A stretch of 64,000 nt of DNA. It comes from Geojedonia litorea (lineage in GTDB: Bacteria; Bacteroidota; Bacteroidia; Flavobacteriales; Flavobacteriaceae). The notes under the pieces are model-generated. The model had not been told where the DNA came from and did no database searches. It was given only the letters and a program-made list of their open reading frames with translations. Each line of letters opens with the position of its first letter. The stretch's first letter is position 1. The translations under genes were made by a program, and so were the position numbers. This document shows, in pieces, positions 34,355 through 43,702 of the stretch. Location: contig NZ_JBHSGP010000005.1 in assembly GCF_042654525.1 (NCBI RefSeq), positions 248,001 to 312,000 on the forward strand, given 5' to 3'.

Positions 34355-34925
34355 ATTTTGTTAAGAACTTAACAAGTTTAGTTAACGCTATTCCCCGATG
34401 ACTGATTTTGTTTTTAACTTCCATAGTCATTTCGGCAAAGGTCTGCTGATAACCTAAAGGTTGAAAAATGGGGTCATAACCAAAACCTTCATTTCCATGC
34501 TTGTTATCAGTAATCTCACCTTTACAGATGCCTGTAAACGTCTGGGTTTTACCATTAAGATTTAAAGCAATTACCGTTTTAAATTGTGCCGCGCGATTGG
34601 TTGTGTGTTGTAAATTTTGGAGTAATAAGGTCATGTTTGCATTTGAGTCTTTTTGTTCCCCAGCATATCGTGCTGAAAAAACGCCTGGAGCACCATTTAA
34701 ATGCTCAACCTCTAAACCAGTATCATCAGCAAAACAATCATAGCCATAATTAGCTTTAACGTATTCAGCTTTTTGAATAGCGTTTCCTTCAATTGTGGGC
34801 TGTGTTTCGGGAATATCTTCAAAACAACCAATATCGCTTAAACTTAATAGGCTTATGTGATTAGGAATTAAAGATTGAACCTCTTTTAGCTTATTCTGAT
34901 TGTTAGTGGCGAAAACCAGTTGCAT
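34353..34925 (-). CDS. rdgB: XTP/dITP diphosphatase (non-canonical purine NTP pyrophosphatase)
   Basis: 190 residues from the ATG at 34925. HAM1/RdgB motifs: ATNNQNKLKEVQSL, the TIEGNAIQKAEYV segment, FADDTGLEVEHLNGAPGVFSARYAG, GFGYDPIFQPLGYQQTFAEM and SHRGIAL. The enzyme hydrolyses dITP/XTP to monophosphates and so keeps deaminated purines out of DNA. A longer frame starts with a TTG at 34946, but that TTG is part of a -7 promoter element, so the ATG is preferred. Confidence 0.97.
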   Translation of the reverse strand: MQLVFATNNQNKLKEVQSLIPNHISLLSLSDIGCFEDIPETQPTIEGNAIQKAEYVKANYGYDCFADDTGLEVEHLNGAPGVFSARYAGEQKDSNANMTLLLQNLQHTTNRAAQFKTVIALNLNGKTQTFTGICKGEITDNKHGNEGFGYDPIFQPLGYQQTFAEMTMEVKNKISHRGIALTKLVKFLTK

Positions 34926-34943
34926 GGGATTAGTATTAGGACT

Positions 34944-34951
34944 CAAAATTA
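34944..34951 (-). promoter_or_regulatory. -7 promoter element for rdgB (TAATTTTG, minus strand)
   Basis: An exact TAnnTTTG match 18 bp upstream of the chosen rdgB ATG. It contains the TTG that opens the longer frame. Confidence 0.65.
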
Positions 34952-35038
34952 CTACTTATTGACTTAACCAAAAAAATAACTTAACTTGGTCAAGTGGTAA
35001 TTTAATTTGAAATTCATCGGTTACCGAAAACCTTTACT

Positions 35039-35530
35039 TTGAAAGACTATCTACTCCTTTTGATTTTATTGTTTTTTAGCACTGAAATGTCGTTTTCTCA
35101 AGATTGGGCAAATTTAAAACGCTTTCAAGAAGCAAATTCCAAATTATCTACCTATGATACATTACAGCGTGTAGTTTTTATGGGAAACTCCATTACTGAA
35201 GGTTGGTCAAATATTAGACCTGAATTTTTTGAAGGGAAACCCTATGTTAATAGAGGAATTAGTGGACAAACAACGCCTCAAATGCTATTGCGTTTCCGCC
35301 AAGACGTCATTGAATTAAAGCCGGCAGAGAAAGTGATCAAACTTAACAAGTTAATGCAGTGGTATGCCAAAGAAAATACTTTAGTTTATGTTGATTATTT
35401 TTCGGCTATGGTCAATAGTAAAAATGGCTTGAAGACAGAATTAGGAACCGATGGCGTGCATCCAAATGCCTTGGGATATTCAATTATGGAGCCGCTAGTT
35501 GAAGCGGGAATAGCAACTACTTTGAAATAA
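35039..35530 (+). CDS. SGNH/GDSL hydrolase with internal in-frame deletion
   Basis: 163 residues, against about 215-220 for intact relatives. A signal peptide (1-20) is followed by block I with nucleophile S51 (FMGNSITEGW), block II G73 (NRGISGQTTPQML) and block V D138/H141 (DGVHPNALGY). The segment that should hold block III (the GTND motif with the oxyanion Asn) is missing: VIELKP at residues 90-95 joins directly to AEKVIKLNKL. The join sits where ELKP-like sequence occurs twice in relatives, so recombination between short repeats is likely. The reading frame survives, but activity is doubtful. The start is a TTG with no better choice. Confidence 0.8.
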   Translation: MKDYLLLLILLFFSTEMSFSQDWANLKRFQEANSKLSTYDTLQRVVFMGNSITEGWSNIRPEFFEGKPYVNRGISGQTTPQMLLRFRQDVIELKPAEKVIKLNKLMQWYAKENTLVYVDYFSAMVNSKNGLKTELGTDGVHPNALGYSIMEPLVEAGIATTLK

Positions 35531-35581
35531 AAACGGAATCAACTACTGTTTTGTCTATATTTATATGATTATCAACCAACC

Positions 35582-36979
35582 ATGATTAACAAATTAGGAG
35601 AGAAATTCACTCGTATTTATTTAAAATATATGCCAAACGCTTTCGTGTTTGCCATAATTTTAACTTTTATTACAGCTCTTGTAACGTTTATTTGGCTAGA
35701 TGTAACACCAATAAACATTATTTCAGGCTGGTACGATGGATTTTTCGATTTACTTGCTTTTGGCATGCAGATGGTGTTAATACTCACTACGGGTTTCAGT
35801 ATTGCTCTATCACCTTTGGCAAAAAATATCATTGACAGGTTAACGAAATACATCCATAAGCCTAATCATGTTTATTTTTTTGTTGTACTAATAGGAATGC
35901 TTCTGTCAATGGTGAGTTGGGGTTGGCAAGTAATTACATGTGTGTTGGCAAGAGAACTGGCAATACGGGTTAAAGGTATAAATTACCCATTTTTAATTGC
36001 TATTGTTTATTTTTCAGGTATGAGTTGGGTTACAGGATTGTCGAGTTCAATTCCATTATTGTTAAACACCGACAAAAATTTTCTGATTGAAAGTGGCGTA
36101 ATATCAGGTATTATTCCCACCTCAATGACTTTAGGCTCATCATTAAATCTGATAATGATTTCTGTAAACGTACTAATTGCGCCTATAATCATACTTTTAT
36201 TAGCACCAAAATCATCGAATAATAAAGAGCTTTCTAATTTGTTAGAATCTAAAAGTATAGATCAAGAGCTAACGGTTAAACAAGAAGCGGATAGTTTTAA
36301 ATTACCTTTTAAAGCACTATCAGATACCTTTAATAATAGTAGCTTACTTCAATTGCTAATTATACTTATGGGGTTAACCTACATTGCGTATCATTTCACA
36401 ATGAAAGGGTTTGATCTGAATCTTAACATCATGATTTTTATTTTTTTAATTGTTGGTATGTTTTTGCATAAAACCCCTATGCGTTATGTGGTTTCAATGA
36501 AGCGATCATGTAGTAATATTTCTGGGATAATATTTCAATATCCCTTTTATGCCGGTATTATGGGGATCATGCTTTATACAGGTTTGGGTGAAAGGTTGGC
36601 TGAATTAATGGCTTCTGTTGCTACTATTGATTCCTATCCATTTTATTGTTATTTAACGGGAGGCATCATTAATTTTGCCATTCCTTCGGCTGGAGGGGAG
36701 TTTGCCGTTGTGGGTCCTAGCATTATTAATGCAATCCAAGAATTAGGTGCTGGACTTTCAGAGGCAGAAATTAATGCGATGATATCTAGAGCTTCATTGG
36801 CTGTTGCTTATGGAGAAACTTTAACTAATCTTTTACAACCATTTTTCCTTTTAATTGTACTTCCAGTTATGGCTGTCGGTGTAAAATTACAAGCCAGGGA
36901 CATCATGGGATATTTAGTATTACCATTTATAATATTTTTTATAATACACTCATTGTTGTTAGTGTATGTGCCAATTTAG
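35582..36979 (+). CDS. Short-chain fatty acid transporter, AtoE family
   Basis: 465 residues with about 12 membrane helices. It matches AtoE-type proteins in the N-terminus (FTRIYLKYMPNAFVFAIILTFITALVTFIW), in SWGWQVITCVLARELA, and in the C-terminal INFAIPSAGGEFAVVGPSIINAIQELGAG region. It is an inner-membrane importer of short-chain fatty acids such as butyrate or acetoacetate. The next gene, 40 bp downstream, is an acyl-CoA ligase that could activate the imported acid, which supports the call. Confidence 0.9.
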   Translation: MINKLGEKFTRIYLKYMPNAFVFAIILTFITALVTFIWLDVTPINIISGWYDGFFDLLAFGMQMVLILTTGFSIALSPLAKNIIDRLTKYIHKPNHVYFFVVLIGMLLSMVSWGWQVITCVLARELAIRVKGINYPFLIAIVYFSGMSWVTGLSSSIPLLLNTDKNFLIESGVISGIIPTSMTLGSSLNLIMISVNVLIAPIIILLLAPKSSNNKELSNLLESKSIDQELTVKQEADSFKLPFKALSDTFNNSSLLQLLIILMGLTYIAYHFTMKGFDLNLNIMIFIFLIVGMFLHKTPMRYVVSMKRSCSNISGIIFQYPFYAGIMGIMLYTGLGERLAELMASVATIDSYPFYCYLTGGIINFAIPSAGGEFAVVGPSIINAIQELGAGLSEAEINAMISRASLAVAYGETLTNLLQPFFLLIVLPVMAVGVKLQARDIMGYLVLPFIIFFIIHSLLLVYVPI

Positions 36980-37019
36980 ACTGATTATTTTGTTATCTTT
37001 AAAACTATAAACCAACAAG

Positions 37020-38660
37020 ATGCAAAATTTTAAATCTCCAATAGAAGCTTTTCTCTATTGGGAATCACATGAACCCAATCAAGTATTTTTACATCAACCA
37101 ATAAGTGGTAAAATTATAACCCATACCTATGCTGAAGCTGGACAAGAAGCCAGAAAATTAGCCTCGGCTTTAAAAAGTTTAGGTTTAAATAGTGGAGATC
37201 ATGTGGCATTACTTTCAAAAAACTGTTCGCAATGGATTATTGCAGATTTAGCTATTATGATGGCAGGATGTGTTTCGATTCCAATTTACCCAACTTTAAA
37301 TGCTAACTCAATCGAACAGATACTTGTGCATAGTGAGTCTAAAGCTGTAATTATTGGTAAATTGGATGATTTTGAATCTCAAAAAAATGGCATTCCTAAT
37401 ATTCCAAAAATTAGTATTGGTCTATATGGGGGTAAAGAAGGACAGTTATGGGAAGATTTGCAAAATACTCATCAACCTTTACAAGATATCCCGTTACCAA
37501 ACTCTGATGATTTACACACTATTATATACACTTCAGGAACAACAGGAGACCCTAAAGGTGTCATGCACACCGTTAATAATTTTACTGTAAGCGGTAAAGC
37601 TCTGGTGAATTTAATTAAAATGCCACCTAAATCAAGACAATTTTCTTATTTGCCTCTTGCCCATGTAGCCGAGCGCGCTATTTGTAACAATGGATATGTA
37701 TTGGGCTCAACCATCTATTTTTCAGATTCCATGGCAACTTTTGCTAAAGATTTAGAACATTGCCAACCTCATTTCTTTTTTGCTGTTCCGAGAATTTGGG
37801 CAAAGTTTAAAGAAAAAATCCTGACCTCGATACCTCAAAAGAAATTAAACACCTTATTAATGATACCAATTGTCAATAGTATGGTTAAAAACAAACTCAA
37901 ACAAAAATTAGGATTAAAAAGTGCTATTTTTATTGTTTCGGCAGCTGCTCCAATTGCTGATAGCTTGGTTGAGTGGTTCAAAAAACTTGATATTATTATT
38001 TTACAAGGTTATGGAATGACCGAAGATTGTTGCGTATCTCATTTTAATTTACCAAATGACAATAAAATAGGAACTGTAGGTAAAACACTGTCTGAAGCTC
38101 AAGCAAAGTTGTCACCAGAAGGTGAGATATGCGTTAAGAATAAGTGTTTGATGAAAGGCTATTATAAAAACCCTGAATTAACGGCATCAATGTTTGATGA
38201 AGAAGGCTACTTAAAGACTGGAGATATTGGTGAGTTTGATCATGATGGATTTTTAACCATTACAGGGCGAGTAAAAGATCAATTTAAAACCGATAAGGGT
38301 AAATATATTTCTCCGTCATTAATTGAACTATCCATTTCTAAAAATTCTGATATTGAGCAGATATGTGTAGTAGGAACTGGTATTCCACAACCCATTGCTC
38401 TGGTAACCTTATCTGAATCTGGGAAATCCAAATCGAAAGAAAGCTTGTCTAAAAGTTTGTTTCAGACGGTTTCCAACGTTAATCCAAATCTGGCAAAACA
38501 TGAAAAAATTGAAAAAATCGTGGTCATGAAGGAGGAATGGACTGTTGCCAATGGACTAACAACGCCTTCTTTAAAATTAAAACGAAATGCCATTGAGAAA
38601 ATTCACCAACCCTACTATGAATCATGGTTTAATCTAAAAGAGAACGTCATTTTTGAATAA
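37020..38660 (+). CDS. AMP-dependent acyl-CoA synthetase
   Basis: 546 residues, the ANL superfamily. P-loop YTSGTTGDPKG (170-180), the A5 motif LQGYGMTEDCC, the A7 motif GYLKTGDIGEFDHDGFLTITGRVKDQFKTDKGKYISP with the hinge Asp/Arg, and a late lysine-containing segment. The closest layout is the long-chain FadD15/AMP-binding group. It activates a carboxylic acid to its CoA ester with ATP. It lies in a probable operon after the fatty-acid transporter, so short- or medium-chain acids may be its substrates (inference). Confidence 0.92.
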   Translation: MQNFKSPIEAFLYWESHEPNQVFLHQPISGKIITHTYAEAGQEARKLASALKSLGLNSGDHVALLSKNCSQWIIADLAIMMAGCVSIPIYPTLNANSIEQILVHSESKAVIIGKLDDFESQKNGIPNIPKISIGLYGGKEGQLWEDLQNTHQPLQDIPLPNSDDLHTIIYTSGTTGDPKGVMHTVNNFTVSGKALVNLIKMPPKSRQFSYLPLAHVAERAICNNGYVLGSTIYFSDSMATFAKDLEHCQPHFFFAVPRIWAKFKEKILTSIPQKKLNTLLMIPIVNSMVKNKLKQKLGLKSAIFIVSAAAPIADSLVEWFKKLDIIILQGYGMTEDCCVSHFNLPNDNKIGTVGKTLSEAQAKLSPEGEICVKNKCLMKGYYKNPELTASMFDEEGYLKTGDIGEFDHDGFLTITGRVKDQFKTDKGKYISPSLIELSISKNSDIEQICVVGTGIPQPIALVTLSESGKSKSKESLSKSLFQTVSNVNPNLAKHEKIEKIVVMKEEWTVANGLTTPSLKLKRNAIEKIHQPYYESWFNLKENVIFE

Positions 38661-38695
38661 ATAAGTCTGAATCCTTTATCATAAAAATCTTTAAT

Positions 38696-40222
38696 ATGAA
38701 AAATCTAATTTTAATCCTGCTTATGGTCGCCTTTGTTTCCTGTAAGCATCAAGAAAATAAGACCAATAATTTAGGAACTGTAAATTTTAAAGTTTATGGG
38801 AATAAAGTAGCTCAACCGCACTTTGAGGAAGGACTTTTATTACTTCATAGTTTTGAATATGAAGACGCAAAGGAAGCTTTTAAGAAAGCACAGGAGATAG
38901 ATCCAAAAATGGCTATGGCTTATTGGGGCGAAGCCATGACCTATAATCACAGTATTTGGAGCGAACAAGATTATGAAGCAGGCTTTACCGTAGTGCAAAA
39001 GCTTGAAAATATGAAGCATTTAAAGGATTTATCTGAAATTGAAATGGATTTTTTAGAAGCTGTAAAAGTGCTTTATACGCCTAAAACTTCAAAAAATGAT
39101 AGAGACAAGGCGTATATGAATTTTATGAAAAGCCTTCATGAAAAATACCCTGATAATAATGAGGTAGCAGCATTTTATGCATTGTCACTGCTAGGTTCAG
39201 TTGCTGAAGGTAGAAATGATTCCATTTATGGTTTAGGCGCCGAAGTTGCCAAAAAGGTTTTAAAAAGCAACCCAGAACATCCTGGAGCACTTCATTATTT
39301 AATTCATTCCTATGATGACCCCGAACATGCTAAATTGGCTTTTGATGCTGCTAATGCGTATGCAAAGGTGGCTCCTGATGCAAGTCATGCCCTGCATATG
39401 CCGTCACATATTTATGTTGCATTAGGTATGTGGGATAGGGTTATAAACTCTAATATTGATTCTTATCAGGCCAGTTTAAATAGAATGGATCGTAAAAACC
39501 TTGGTAATGATGCCAGAGGTTATCATGCGTTCCATTGGTTACAGTATGGCTATTTGCAGAATAATGAATTCGAAAAAGCGAAGCAAATGGTTTTAGATAT
39601 TAAAAACTATGTCGATGAAACGCCTTCAGCCAGAGGTAGAGTGCATATGGTATTCTTAAAAGGAACATATCTAATTGAAACTAACGATTGGAATTCCCCA
39701 ATTGCTGATATTGAAGTTGACGTTACCGATTTAAATATTACCGTTCAGTCCCAATACCGGTTTTTGGAAGGTTATAAAGCATTTGTTGCAAAAGACAAGG
39801 AAACACTGAATGAAGTCATTAATTCAATGGATCAAAAAATAAAAAAGGAAGCCTTGTTGGTAGACTATATGAATGACGGTTACAGCGTTTGCTCGAGTAC
39901 GTCTAGAAGCATTCCAACTCAAAGCAACATTAATGAGTCTTCGGTGATGGTTGCACAACTTAGAGCATTAAATTCTTGGCTAGAAAACAATATTGAAGAA
40001 ACGGAGCATTGGCTAAAAGAATCAATTACCATTGAAAGTCAATTAAGTTATAGTTATGGTCCACCTGTTATTCAAAAACCAACGCATGAATTGTATGCCG
40101 AATGGTTATTGAACCAAAATCGATTAGAAGAAGCGGCTGTTCAATACGATCTCACTTTAAAAATGGCAACCAACAGAAGGCAGGCAATTCAAGGTAAAAA
40201 ACAAGCGATGTCTTCAATTTAA
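38696..40222 (+). CDS. TPR-repeat lipoprotein
   Basis: 508 residues. A lipobox ends at C17 (MVAFVSC). TPR helices include HFEEGLLLLHSFEYEDAKEAFKKAQEIDPKMAMAYWGEAM and NPEHPGALHYLIHSYDDPEHAK. The HMPSHIY motif (DASHALHMPSHIYVALGMWDRV) and overall order match the protein at 6201-7925, so they are paralogues. It lies 35 bp after the acyl-CoA ligase and 46 bp before an S33 peptidase, in one probable operon. No enzymatic domain was seen; binding or assembly role (inference). Confidence 0.87.
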   Translation: MKNLILILLMVAFVSCKHQENKTNNLGTVNFKVYGNKVAQPHFEEGLLLLHSFEYEDAKEAFKKAQEIDPKMAMAYWGEAMTYNHSIWSEQDYEAGFTVVQKLENMKHLKDLSEIEMDFLEAVKVLYTPKTSKNDRDKAYMNFMKSLHEKYPDNNEVAAFYALSLLGSVAEGRNDSIYGLGAEVAKKVLKSNPEHPGALHYLIHSYDDPEHAKLAFDAANAYAKVAPDASHALHMPSHIYVALGMWDRVINSNIDSYQASLNRMDRKNLGNDARGYHAFHWLQYGYLQNNEFEKAKQMVLDIKNYVDETPSARGRVHMVFLKGTYLIETNDWNSPIADIEVDVTDLNITVQSQYRFLEGYKAFVAKDKETLNEVINSMDQKIKKEALLVDYMNDGYSVCSSTSRSIPTQSNINESSVMVAQLRALNSWLENNIEETEHWLKESITIESQLSYSYGPPVIQKPTHELYAEWLLNQNRLEEAAVQYDLTLKMATNRRQAIQGKKQAMSSI

Positions 40223-40268
40223 ATTCCAAAAAATATTAGTTTTATAAACGAAAAATTAAATTAAACTT

Positions 40269-41327
40269 ATGAAAACACTTCATTACGCCCTTATTTCATT
40301 GATTTTTTTAGTTGCAAGTTGTGTCAATTCAGAGAAACAGTCAGAATCGCAAGTGGCTACAGAATCAGGTTATTTTGATTACTCCAATTCAGACGATCAG
40401 TTTACCGGTGGAATAAAGATGATTCCCATTGAAACTTCAAAAGGTACCTTTAATGTTTGGACAAAACGTGTTGGAAACAATCCTAAAATGAAAGTGCTAC
40501 TCCTTCATGGTGGTCCAGGAGGGACCCATGAATTTTTTGAATGTTTTGATGGCTATTTCCCAAATGAAGAGATTGAGTATGTGTATTACGATCAGTTGGA
40601 TTCTTATTATAGTGACCAACCTAATGATTCAACACTTTGGACTACCGAGCATTTTGTAGAAGAGGTTGAACAAGTACGTAAAGCACTAAATATGGACGAA
40701 ACTAATTTTTATTTATATGGTCAATCTTGGGGTGGTATTTTAGCCATGGAGTATGCCTTAAAATACCAAAAGAATTTAAAAGGGTTAGTTATTTCTAATA
40801 TGATGGCTAGTATTCCAGAATATGAAAAATATGCCGCCAAAGTGTTGGGGCCTCAACTTCCACCTGAAATTTATAAAGAAATTAAAGCCTTTGAAGAATC
40901 AGAAGACTATGGAAATCCGAGATACACAGAATTAGTCACCCAGCATTATTATCCAGAACATGTATTACGAATACCACTCGAAGACTGGCCAGAATCCATC
41001 CACCGTGCATTTAAACATTTAAACCCCAACATCTATATTTTTATGCAAGGGTATAGTGAATTTGGTGTTACAGGCAGTGCCTCCTTAAAAGGTTGGGATG
41101 TTTCGGATCGATTAAAAGAAATTAATGTGCCTACATTAGTGATTGGAGCTACTTACGATACGATGGATCCAAAATATATGGAGTGGATGTCTGGTGAAGT
41201 CCAAAATGGCCGCTTTTTACTATGTCCTAAAGGAAGTCATTTGTCACAATATGACGACCAGAAAAACTTTTTTAACGGTCTTATAAAATTTATCAAGGAT
41301 GTAGATTCTGGAGATTTTGATAAATAA
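40269..41327 (+). CDS. Alpha/beta hydrolase, proline iminopeptidase (S33) type, lipoprotein
   Basis: 352 residues. A lipobox ends at C18 (LVASC). The oxyanion loop is HGGPGG (80-85) and the nucleophile S153 lies in GQSWGG. Late Asp (ATYDTMDPK) and His (CPKGSHLSQYD) complete the triad. The family removes N-terminal proline from peptides. A lipid anchor places it at the membrane, facing outward, so it probably trims peptides for uptake. It closes the 35582-41327 operon. Confidence 0.92.
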   Translation: MKTLHYALISLIFLVASCVNSEKQSESQVATESGYFDYSNSDDQFTGGIKMIPIETSKGTFNVWTKRVGNNPKMKVLLLHGGPGGTHEFFECFDGYFPNEEIEYVYYDQLDSYYSDQPNDSTLWTTEHFVEEVEQVRKALNMDETNFYLYGQSWGGILAMEYALKYQKNLKGLVISNMMASIPEYEKYAAKVLGPQLPPEIYKEIKAFEESEDYGNPRYTELVTQHYYPEHVLRIPLEDWPESIHRAFKHLNPNIYIFMQGYSEFGVTGSASLKGWDVSDRLKEINVPTLVIGATYDTMDPKYMEWMSGEVQNGRFLLCPKGSHLSQYDDQKNFFNGLIKFIKDVDSGDFDK

Positions 41328-41334
41328 TTCCGAA

Positions 41335-41808
41335 TTATCTATGGTGATAAGGCTCATTGCGTAAAATTGTAAATCCTCTATACAATTGTTCTATGACGAA
41401 TAACCGTACCATTTGATGTGAAAATGTCATTTTAGATAATGAGAGTTTACCTTGAGCTTTGTTATAGACTTCCTGTGAAAAACCGTAGGGACCGCCAATG
41501 ACAAAGACCAATTGTTTAATTCCGGAATTCATATGCTTTTGTAGATAATTTGAAAAACCAACAGAATCCATTTGCTTTCCGTTTTCATCTAAAAGAACAA
41601 GGATGTCCGTGGCATTGAGTTTGCTTAAAATCAATTCGCCTTCTTTTTGTTTTTGTTGGTCTTCACTTAAATTTTTGACCTTTTTTAGATCAGGGATGAT
41701 TTCAAATTCAAATTTTATATAAAATCCCAGACGTTTTTGGTAATCATCAATCAAGGTTTGAAGCGATTTACTATCTGTTTTACCTATGGCAAGAAGTTTA
41801 ATGGTCAT
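41335..41808 (-). CDS. rlmH: 23S rRNA (pseudouridine1915-N3)-methyltransferase
   Basis: 157 residues, full family length. The C-terminal SPOUT knot FVIGGPYGFSQEVYNKAQGKLSLSKMTFSHQMVRLFVIEQLYRGFTILRNEPYHH is near-identical to RlmH throughout bacteria, ending PYHHR. The enzyme methylates pseudouridine 1915 in helix 69 of 23S rRNA on assembled ribosomes. Its -7 promoter element ends 5 bp before the ATG, suggesting a leaderless mRNA. Confidence 0.98.
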   Translation of the reverse strand: MTIKLLAIGKTDSKSLQTLIDDYQKRLGFYIKFEFEIIPDLKKVKNLSEDQQKQKEGELILSKLNATDILVLLDENGKQMDSVGFSNYLQKHMNSGIKQLVFVIGGPYGFSQEVYNKAQGKLSLSKMTFSHQMVRLFVIEQLYRGFTILRNEPYHHR

Positions 41809-41813
41809 AGGGT

Positions 41814-41821
41814 CAAAGTTA
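41814..41821 (-). promoter_or_regulatory. -7 promoter element for rlmH (TAACTTTG, minus strand)
   Basis: An exact TAnnTTTG match on the minus strand, separated from the rlmH ATG by only 5 bp. Transcription should start at or within a few nucleotides of the start codon. Confidence 0.6.
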
Positions 41822-41898
41822 GGATTTTTTGGAATTTGTAATTTAGAATTTCATTTTTTTTAATTTTCTATTCCTATTTTTACATCAAATAGCATAAA

Positions 41899-42756
41899 AT
41901 GATTTCAGAAGCCCAATTTAATACCGAAATTGACCTTATAATTGCAAATGCCATTAGGGAAGATGTTGGTGATGGTGACCACAGTTCTCTGGCTTGTATA
42001 CCAAGTGATGCTATGGGTAAAGCCAAGCTGTTGGTGAAAGATAGCGGCATCATTGCAGGCGTTGAATTTGCTAAAAAAGTCTTCAAACATGTGGATAAAG
42101 GTTTAAAAGTCAAAACGTTTATCAATGATGGACATCAGGTAAGACCTGGAGACATAGTTTTTTATGTTGAAGGCCCTTCACAAGCCATTTTAAAGGCTGA
42201 ACGTTTGGTGCTTAACGCCATGCAGCGTATGAGTGCTATTGCTACTAAAACCAGATATTTTGTGGATTTGTTGGAAGGTACCAAAACAAAAATTTTGGAT
42301 ACCAGAAAAACAACACCTGGGATTCGTGCTTTAGAAAAATGGGCTGTAAAGATTGGTGGAGGCGAAAATCATCGTTTTGCTTTGTATGACATGATTATGT
42401 TAAAGGACAACCACATTGACTTTGCAGGTGGTATTACCAAAGCCATCAAAAAAACAAAGCAGTATTTAAAGGACACTAATCGGGATTTAAAAATCATAGT
42501 TGAGGCCAGAAATCTACAGGAAATTGAAGAGATTTTACAAAATGATGGTATATACAGGATTCTCATTGATAACTTCAACTATAAAGATACCAAAACGGCT
42601 GTAAAAATGATTGGTGACACTTGTTTGACTGAATCTTCAGGAGGGATTAATGAACATACCATTCGCGAGTATGCGCTTTGTGGTGTAGATTATATTTCGT
42701 CAGGCGCCTTAACACATTCAGTTTATAATATGGATTTGAGTTTAAAAGCGGTTTAG
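41899..42756 (+). CDS. nadC: Nicotinate-nucleotide diphosphorylase (carboxylating)
   Basis: 285 residues. Quinolinate phosphoribosyltransferase motifs: AIREDVGDGDHSSLACIP, TRKTTPGIRALEKWAVKIGGGENHRFALYDMIMLKDNHID, IIVEARNLQEIEEIL and SSGGINEHTIREYALCGVDYISSGALTHS. It converts quinolinate and PRPP to nicotinate mononucleotide in de novo NAD synthesis, in the cytoplasm. It starts a compact nadC-yihY-priA group (1 bp to the next gene). Confidence 0.97.
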   Translation: MISEAQFNTEIDLIIANAIREDVGDGDHSSLACIPSDAMGKAKLLVKDSGIIAGVEFAKKVFKHVDKGLKVKTFINDGHQVRPGDIVFYVEGPSQAILKAERLVLNAMQRMSAIATKTRYFVDLLEGTKTKILDTRKTTPGIRALEKWAVKIGGGENHRFALYDMIMLKDNHIDFAGGITKAIKKTKQYLKDTNRDLKIIVEARNLQEIEEILQNDGIYRILIDNFNYKDTKTAVKMIGDTCLTESSGGINEHTIREYALCGVDYISSGALTHSVYNMDLSLKAV

Positions 42757-42757
42757 T

Positions 42758-43702
42758 ATGACAAAACCTATTGAAGACAAACTTGAGACCATTCCAATTG
42801 TTAATCTTGTTGTTCGCATCTTCAAAAGAATAAAACTTCCTGCTTTGGAAGGCCTTTCTCTTTATGATTTGCTGGAACTCTATGTCACAGGTATTGCAAA
42901 AGGTGCTTTAACAACTAGAGCAAGCGCCATTGCCTTTAGTTTTTTTACAGCGATATTTCCATTCTTATTGTTTATACTTATAGTTATTCCTTATATCCCT
43001 GTAGCGAATTTTCAAGGAGAATTTTTGGCGTTTTTGGAGTCTTTCCTGCCACCTCAAACTTCAGATTTTTTCTTTAAGAATATTTTTGAAAACATAAGTG
43101 ATAATAATGCACAAGGCGGATTGTTGTCTTCTGTTTTTGTGTTGTCTATTTTATTGATGGCTAATGGAGTAAGTGCTGTGTTTTCTGGTTTTGAAAGCTC
43201 TTATCATGAACAACTCACTAGAAATGTCTTTAAACAGTATATATATGCTTTAGGAGTTGCTTTAATTTTAGCATTTTTACTCATATTAACAGTTGCGGTA
43301 TTTGGTTATTTTGAAATTTATGTGATCGATAATTTGTTCGAAAGTCTTCAGGAAAAAGGATATGCACAAAATAGCTCGAGCATAGTTTGGGTAACTTTAG
43401 CAAAATATATGTTTTTCATTATGATGGTGTATTTGGCTACGGCAACTTTATATTATTTCGGAACCAAAGAAGGTAAAGCTTCGAGCTTTTTTTCAATAGG
43501 TGCGCTGTTTACGACCTTACTCATTATTCTTACATCGTATCTCTTCGGTATTTATATTGAAAACTTTTCAAAATATAATGAACTTTATGGCTCGATAGGC
43601 GCACTTTTAATCCTCTTATTTTATTTGTGGCTAAACTCTAATATTATTCTTTTAGGTTACGAGTTAAATGCTTCATTAAATCGTTTAAAGAAGAGTTTTT
43701 AA
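42758..43702 (+). CDS. YihY/BrkB-family inner-membrane protein
   Basis: 314 residues with about six membrane helices. The family pattern TRASAIAFSFFTAIFPFLLFILIVIPYIP and the C-terminal YNELYGSIGALLILLFYLWLNSNIILLGYELNA are clear. Older annotations call this family ribonuclease BN, which is not supported. Function is poorly defined; transport or lipid export has been proposed. Its stop overlaps the priA start by 1 bp (TAATG). Confidence 0.92.
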   Translation: MTKPIEDKLETIPIVNLVVRIFKRIKLPALEGLSLYDLLELYVTGIAKGALTTRASAIAFSFFTAIFPFLLFILIVIPYIPVANFQGEFLAFLESFLPPQTSDFFFKNIFENISDNNAQGGLLSSVFVLSILLMANGVSAVFSGFESSYHEQLTRNVFKQYIYALGVALILAFLLILTVAVFGYFEIYVIDNLFESLQEKGYAQNSSSIVWVTLAKYMFFIMMVYLATATLYYFGTKEGKASSFFSIGALFTTLLIILTSYLFGIYIENFSKYNELYGSIGALLILLFYLWLNSNIILLGYELNASLNRLKKSF

